From Candidatus Omnitrophota bacterium (GTDB lineage Bacteria; Omnitrophota; Gorgyraeia; Zapsychrales; Zapsychraceae), in the NCBI GenBank assembly GCA_020430005.1, contig JAGQKQ010000060.1:1-9051 (forward strand): 9,051 nucleotides of DNA, written 5' to 3'. Positions 6,445 to 9,051 of this stretch are shown here, piece by piece. The notes beneath the pieces are model-generated. The model was not told the DNA's origin. It did no database searches and saw only the letters and a list, made by a program, of their open reading frames with translations. Numbering within the stretch: position 1 is the stretch's first letter; each line of letters begins with the position of its first letter. The position numbers and the translations under genes are program-made.

Positions 6445-7495
6445 AACACTTAAATATTTTCTTTATATTCGTTTTAAATGGCGGGCGGATAATACCGGCT
6501 TCGGTGACAATTCCGGAAATCAGAGAATGGTCTGTCACATCGAACGCGGGATTAAAAACTTTTATACCCTTTGGGGCTGTTCGGATCGTCCTGAAGCCCG
6601 CAACCTCATCCGGCTTGCGTTCTTCAATAGGAATTTCTTTTCCACTCTTAATTTTTAAATCAAACGTCGAGTACGGGGCCACAATATAAAATGGAATCTT
6701 GTGATATTTGGCCAATACAGCCAGGTTATATGTCCCGATTTTATTCGCGGAGTCTCCGTTGGCAGCCACTCGGTCTGCTCCAGTAAAAATCGCCTGAACT
6801 TTCCCCTGTTTCATAACTGTCGCGGCCATGTTATCACAAATTAAGGTAACATCGATTTTCGCGCGTTTTAATTCCCAGGCCGTTAACCGGGCCCCTTGTA
6901 ATAGCGGCCGTGTTTCACACGCGTAAACATGAAACTTCTTTCCAGCCGTTTTTGCGCTGTACATGACACCCAGTGCAGTTCCATAATCCACCGTCGCTAA
7001 AGCCCCGGCATTACAAATCGTCATAATCGACTGTTTATTTTTGATCAGCCGTGAACCATAATCGCCCATCCGCCGGCAAACCCGGCGATCCTCTTCATAT
7101 ACCGCCAGCGCCTCGGCCTTAAGAAGTTTCTTAATCTGATCCACACTGAGATGACTGTTTTGTTCGGCTACGCGTTCCATCCGGTCAAGGACATTAAACA
7201 AATTGACTGCTGTCGGACGGGAAGAGCCAATATAATCACAAAGCTTACGCAGGTCTTTAAGAAACTTTTTATTATCTTTCCCTTTATAGTCTTTTATACC
7301 CAACAAAACGCCAAAACCGGCGGCCACACCAATAGCCGGAGCACCACGTACACTTAAGCGCTTAATGGCATGCCATAATGTTTTGACATCACGGCAGTAC
7401 AAATATTTTGTTTTTAAGGGAAGTTCCGTCTGATCAATGAGTTTGACAGCACCATTCTGCCAGCAAATCGTGGGATGGAATAATTGTTTTGTCAT
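6431..7495 (-). CDS. mtnA: S-methyl-5-thioribose-1-phosphate isomerase
   Basis: MtnA converts 5-methylthioribose-1-phosphate to 5-methylthioribulose-1-phosphate in methionine salvage. From ATG 7495 the product has 354 residues, the usual length. Motifs include VRGAPAIGVAAGFG (49-62), SSRPTAVNLF (91-100), TICNAGALATVDYGTALGV (159-177) with the catalytic cysteine Cys161, ETRPLLQGARLTAWEL (194-209) and FTGADRVAANGDSANKIGT (237-255) with the catalytic Asp241. Related eIF2B-like proteins and ribose-1,5-bisphosphate isomerase are less likely given the CNAG and ETRPxxQGARLTAWEL signatures. ATG 7495 is preferred to an upstream TTG at 7546: it gives the normal N-terminus and overlaps the preceding gene's stop as ATGA. 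No other methionine-salvage gene is nearby, so downstream fate of the product (full salvage or a shunt) cannot be told here. Confidence 0.94.
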   Translation of the reverse strand: MTKQLFHPTICWQNGAVKLIDQTELPLKTKYLYCRDVKTLWHAIKRLSVRGAPAIGVAAGFGVLLGIKDYKGKDNKKFLKDLRKLCDYIGSSRPTAVNLFNVLDRMERVAEQNSHLSVDQIKKLLKAEALAVYEEDRRVCRRMGDYGSRLIKNKQSIMTICNAGALATVDYGTALGVMYSAKTAGKKFHVYACETRPLLQGARLTAWELKRAKIDVTLICDNMAATVMKQGKVQAIFTGADRVAANGDSANKIGTYNLAVLAKYHKIPFYIVAPYSTFDLKIKSGKEIPIEERKPDEVAGFRTIRTAPKGIKVFNPAFDVTDHSLISGIVTEAGIIRPPFKTNIKKIFKCYGST

Positions 7496-7950
7496 TTTGA
7501 TAATTGCTGATAATTTGACAACAGATAAAAAATTGTATAAACACAAATTAGAATTAATAACATATTATGTAGGGTCATAAGAGGAATTTTTTCGGATAAC
7601 ATGGAAGTATATTCTTCGCCATAACTAAACATCCGATAAAGAAAACCTCTTTGATGATAGATGGTAAAAATACTTATTCCCAACGCAAGCCACCATCCAA
7701 CTTTCTTTTGTTTTAATAAAAGCATTCCAGAAACGATACCAAGTAAAACAGTCATCAAAGAATAAAACCATGCCTGTTTCAAATTTGTATTGGTCTCAAC
7801 TAAAATTATATCTTGATCATTTTCAGAAGCAATCTCACTTACCATCTTTTCCAGTCCCGGACGATTTTGAAATGGATGATTAAAATGGTATGGAATAAAC
7901 GAACAATATAATAAGATTGTTAAAATTGCTATAAACTTAAATTTTTCCAT
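7492..7950 (-). CDS. Small four-helix membrane protein of unknown function
   Basis: I do not recognise this 152-residue product. It has four likely membrane helices at about 6-23, 61-79, 85-104 and 124-144. Lysines at 3 and 5, the KQKK cluster at 80-83 and Lys152 fit a topology with both ends in the cytoplasm. A 37-residue outside loop (24-60) is rich in Asn, Glu and Asp, and there is a second outside loop around 105-123 (MFSYGEEYTSMLSEK). The first helix could be an uncleaved signal anchor; the Cys16 in LLYCS is not a convincing lipobox. The ATG is 15 bases after the metG stop and the TGA overlaps the mtnA start as ATGA, so it appears to be a real, coupled member of the operon. Its base composition (about 29% G+C by my count, against about 38-53% in neighbouring lines) sets it apart and suggests later acquisition or relaxed constraint. 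Confidence 0.75.
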   Translation of the reverse strand: MEKFKFIAILTILLYCSFIPYHFNHPFQNRPGLEKMVSEIASENDQDIILVETNTNLKQAWFYSLMTVLLGIVSGMLLLKQKKVGWWLALGISIFTIYHQRGFLYRMFSYGEEYTSMLSEKIPLMTLHNMLLILICVYTIFYLLSNYQQLSK

Positions 7951-7965
7951 AGTTTTTTCTTAATA

Positions 7966-9051
7966 TTATTTTACTGGATTTTCTAGCCTTGGGAATAGGG
8001 CTTCATGTTCTTTTAGCTGTGTGCCTGGTTTTAATTCTCCCCAGGATGTTGATGTGTCTAACGCTCCCAATACATCCAGCACTTTTCCGGTTTTGGCCGG
8101 CATAATAGCCGACAAGTGAACGGCACTGATACGCAAGGCTTCCGTCGCGGTATACAAAACCCGTCCTGCCGCCGGAAGATCATCTTTAGCCAGTTTCCAA
8201 GGAGCCTGCTCTTCCATATACTTGTTCACCTTACGGACTAACTGCAGAACTTCTTCAATCGCTTCATGCATCCGCATATGGTTGATAAGACTTTTCACTT
8301 TATCATCCAGAAGCTGGGCCGATTTTTCGATTTCGTTCTCGGCCTCCGTTTGTTGACCAGGATCGGGAATACAGCCTTCAAAATATTTACCAATCAGACC
8401 GCTGACACGGTTTAATAAATTTCCAAAGTCATTGGCTAAATCACTGTTAAAACGTTTGATAAAACTTTCCATCGTAAAATTCGCGTCCTGCCCCAAAACC
8501 ATTTCCCGCATCAAGTAATACCGAACTGAATCAACACCATATTCATCAATCAAATCCAGCGGATTAACAATATTTCCCAGTGACTTGCTCATTTTGGTTT
8601 CGCCGATTAACCACCAGCCATGCGCAAAAATCATTTTCGGCAGCGGCAACCCTAAAGAAAACAGCATTGTCGGCCAATACACGGCATGCGTTGTTAGAAT
8701 ATCTTTTCCGATGAGATGAACATCCGCCGGCCACCACTGATTAAACTTTTGTTCATCAGTCGTATAACCGGGAATAGAAACGTAATTAAGCAATGCATCA
8801 AACCACACATACGTGACATAGTCTTTATCAAATGGCAACTCAATTCCCCAGCTCAAACGTTCTTTCGGACGGGAAATACATAGATCATTCAGAGGTTGGC
8901 GAAGAAATCCCAGAATTTCATTTTTACGGTTTTCTGGCTGAAGAAAGTCCGGATTGTTTTCGATATAATCAATCAGCTGCTGCTGATATTTGCTCATCCG
9001 GAAAAAATAATTGCGCTCTTTTATCTGTTTTACATCACGAAATTCTCCGGA
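7966..9051 (-). CDS. metG: Methionyl-tRNA synthetase, C-terminal two thirds (5' end outside window)
   Basis: MetG charges tRNA-Met. The frame is open to the window edge: the 18 codons before the internal ATG at 8997 (SGEFRDVKQIKERNYFFR) continue the family sequence, so 8997 is not the start. About 361 residues are visible. They include YVWFDALLNYVS and HLIGKDI of the class I catalytic domain, then the ATP-binding KMSKS loop (8581-8595) within ETKMSKSLGN. Next come the anticodon-binding alpha-helical domain with YGVDSVRYYLMRE, the DLANDFGNLLNR segment and APWKLAKD. The protein ends about 30 residues after the helical domain (FPRLENPVK), so it lacks the C-terminal EMAPII/Trbp111-like tRNA-binding domain that many MetG proteins carry. 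The HIGH motif and any zinc knuckle are outside the window. It appears to be the first gene visible of the leftward run. Confidence 0.95.
   Translation of the reverse strand, partial: SGEFRDVKQIKERNYFFRMSKYQQQLIDYIENNPDFLQPENRKNEILGFLRQPLNDLCISRPKERLSWGIELPFDKDYVTYVWFDALLNYVSIPGYTTDEQKFNQWWPADVHLIGKDILTTHAVYWPTMLFSLGLPLPKMIFAHGWWLIGETKMSKSLGNIVNPLDLIDEYGVDSVRYYLMREMVLGQDANFTMESFIKRFNSDLANDFGNLLNRVSGLIGKYFEGCIPDPGQQTEAENEIEKSAQLLDDKVKSLINHMRMHEAIEEVLQLVRKVNKYMEEQAPWKLAKDDLPAAGRVLYTATEALRISAVHLSAIMPAKTGKVLDVLGALDTSTSWGELKPGTQLKEHEALFPRLENPVK

Noticed and set aside
7151..7357. Rightward open frame of about 68 codons opposite mtnA.
   Set aside because: Shadow of the conserved mtnA frame, with no family resemblance.
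7496..7546. TTG 7546 as the start of mtnA.
   Set aside because: The 17 extra residues do not resemble the family, and ATG 7495 makes an ATGA junction with the upstream gene.
8997..9051. ATG 8997 as the start of metG.
   Set aside because: The frame stays open to the window edge and the upstream codons continue the MetG sequence (NYFFR before SKYQ), so this is an internal methionine.
1..9051. CRISPR arrays, tRNA or rRNA genes, insertion sequences, phage or defence modules.
   Set aside because: No spaced direct repeats, cloverleaf-like sequences, transposase motifs or terminal inverted repeats were seen; nearly all bases are explained by housekeeping coding sequence.

Overview
The window reads as a chromosomal housekeeping segment of a Gram-negative (diderm) bacterium. 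The LPS-exporter permease pair lptF-lptG implies an outer membrane with lipopolysaccharide, and an alanine racemase implies peptidoglycan. Base composition is moderate in most genes (about 38-53% G+C in the lines I counted), and most starts lack a clear Shine-Dalgarno sequence. The gene mix and tight packing would suit a candidate-phylum lineage such as Omnitrophota, but that is a guess from gene order, not a demonstrated assignment.

Layout. The left third is read rightwards: the 3' end of a ComF-like phosphoribosyltransferase gene (1-107), an AT-rich spacer with a palindrome and a strong Shine-Dalgarno sequence (108-214), a zinc-ribbon SAM methyltransferase (about 215-991), then lptF (1000-2085) and lptG (2073-3188), which overlap by 13 bases. 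The right two thirds are read leftwards as one tightly packed run. In transcription order it is metG (enters at the right edge, ends at 7966), a small membrane protein of unknown function (7950-7492), mtnA (7495-6431), thiL (6444-5524), tsaE (5521-5069), tsaB (5068-4385) and alr (4385-3195). Junctions in this run range from a 15-base gap to a 14-base overlap, with ATGA and TAATG stop/start overlaps, so it is probably one polycistronic unit with translational coupling. The two blocks converge with only 6 bases between the lptG and alr stop codons. No intergenic stretch exceeds about 110 bases, and I see no tRNA, rRNA, CRISPR, insertion sequence or clear terminator.

Function. LptF and LptG form the membrane part of the LptB2FG transporter that extracts LPS from the inner membrane. 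The leftward run mixes translation (MetG; TsaE and TsaB for the t6A modification of tRNA), cofactor and metabolite salvage (ThiL for thiamine diphosphate, MtnA for methylthioribose), and cell wall supply (Alr for D-alanine). This is a housekeeping assortment rather than a dedicated pathway.

I do not see a novel multi-gene system. The points most worth a second look are the missing conventional start codon of the methyltransferase, the strikingly AT-rich (about 29% G+C) unknown membrane gene wedged between metG and mtnA, and an asparagine in Alr where many homologues have a carbamylated lysine.
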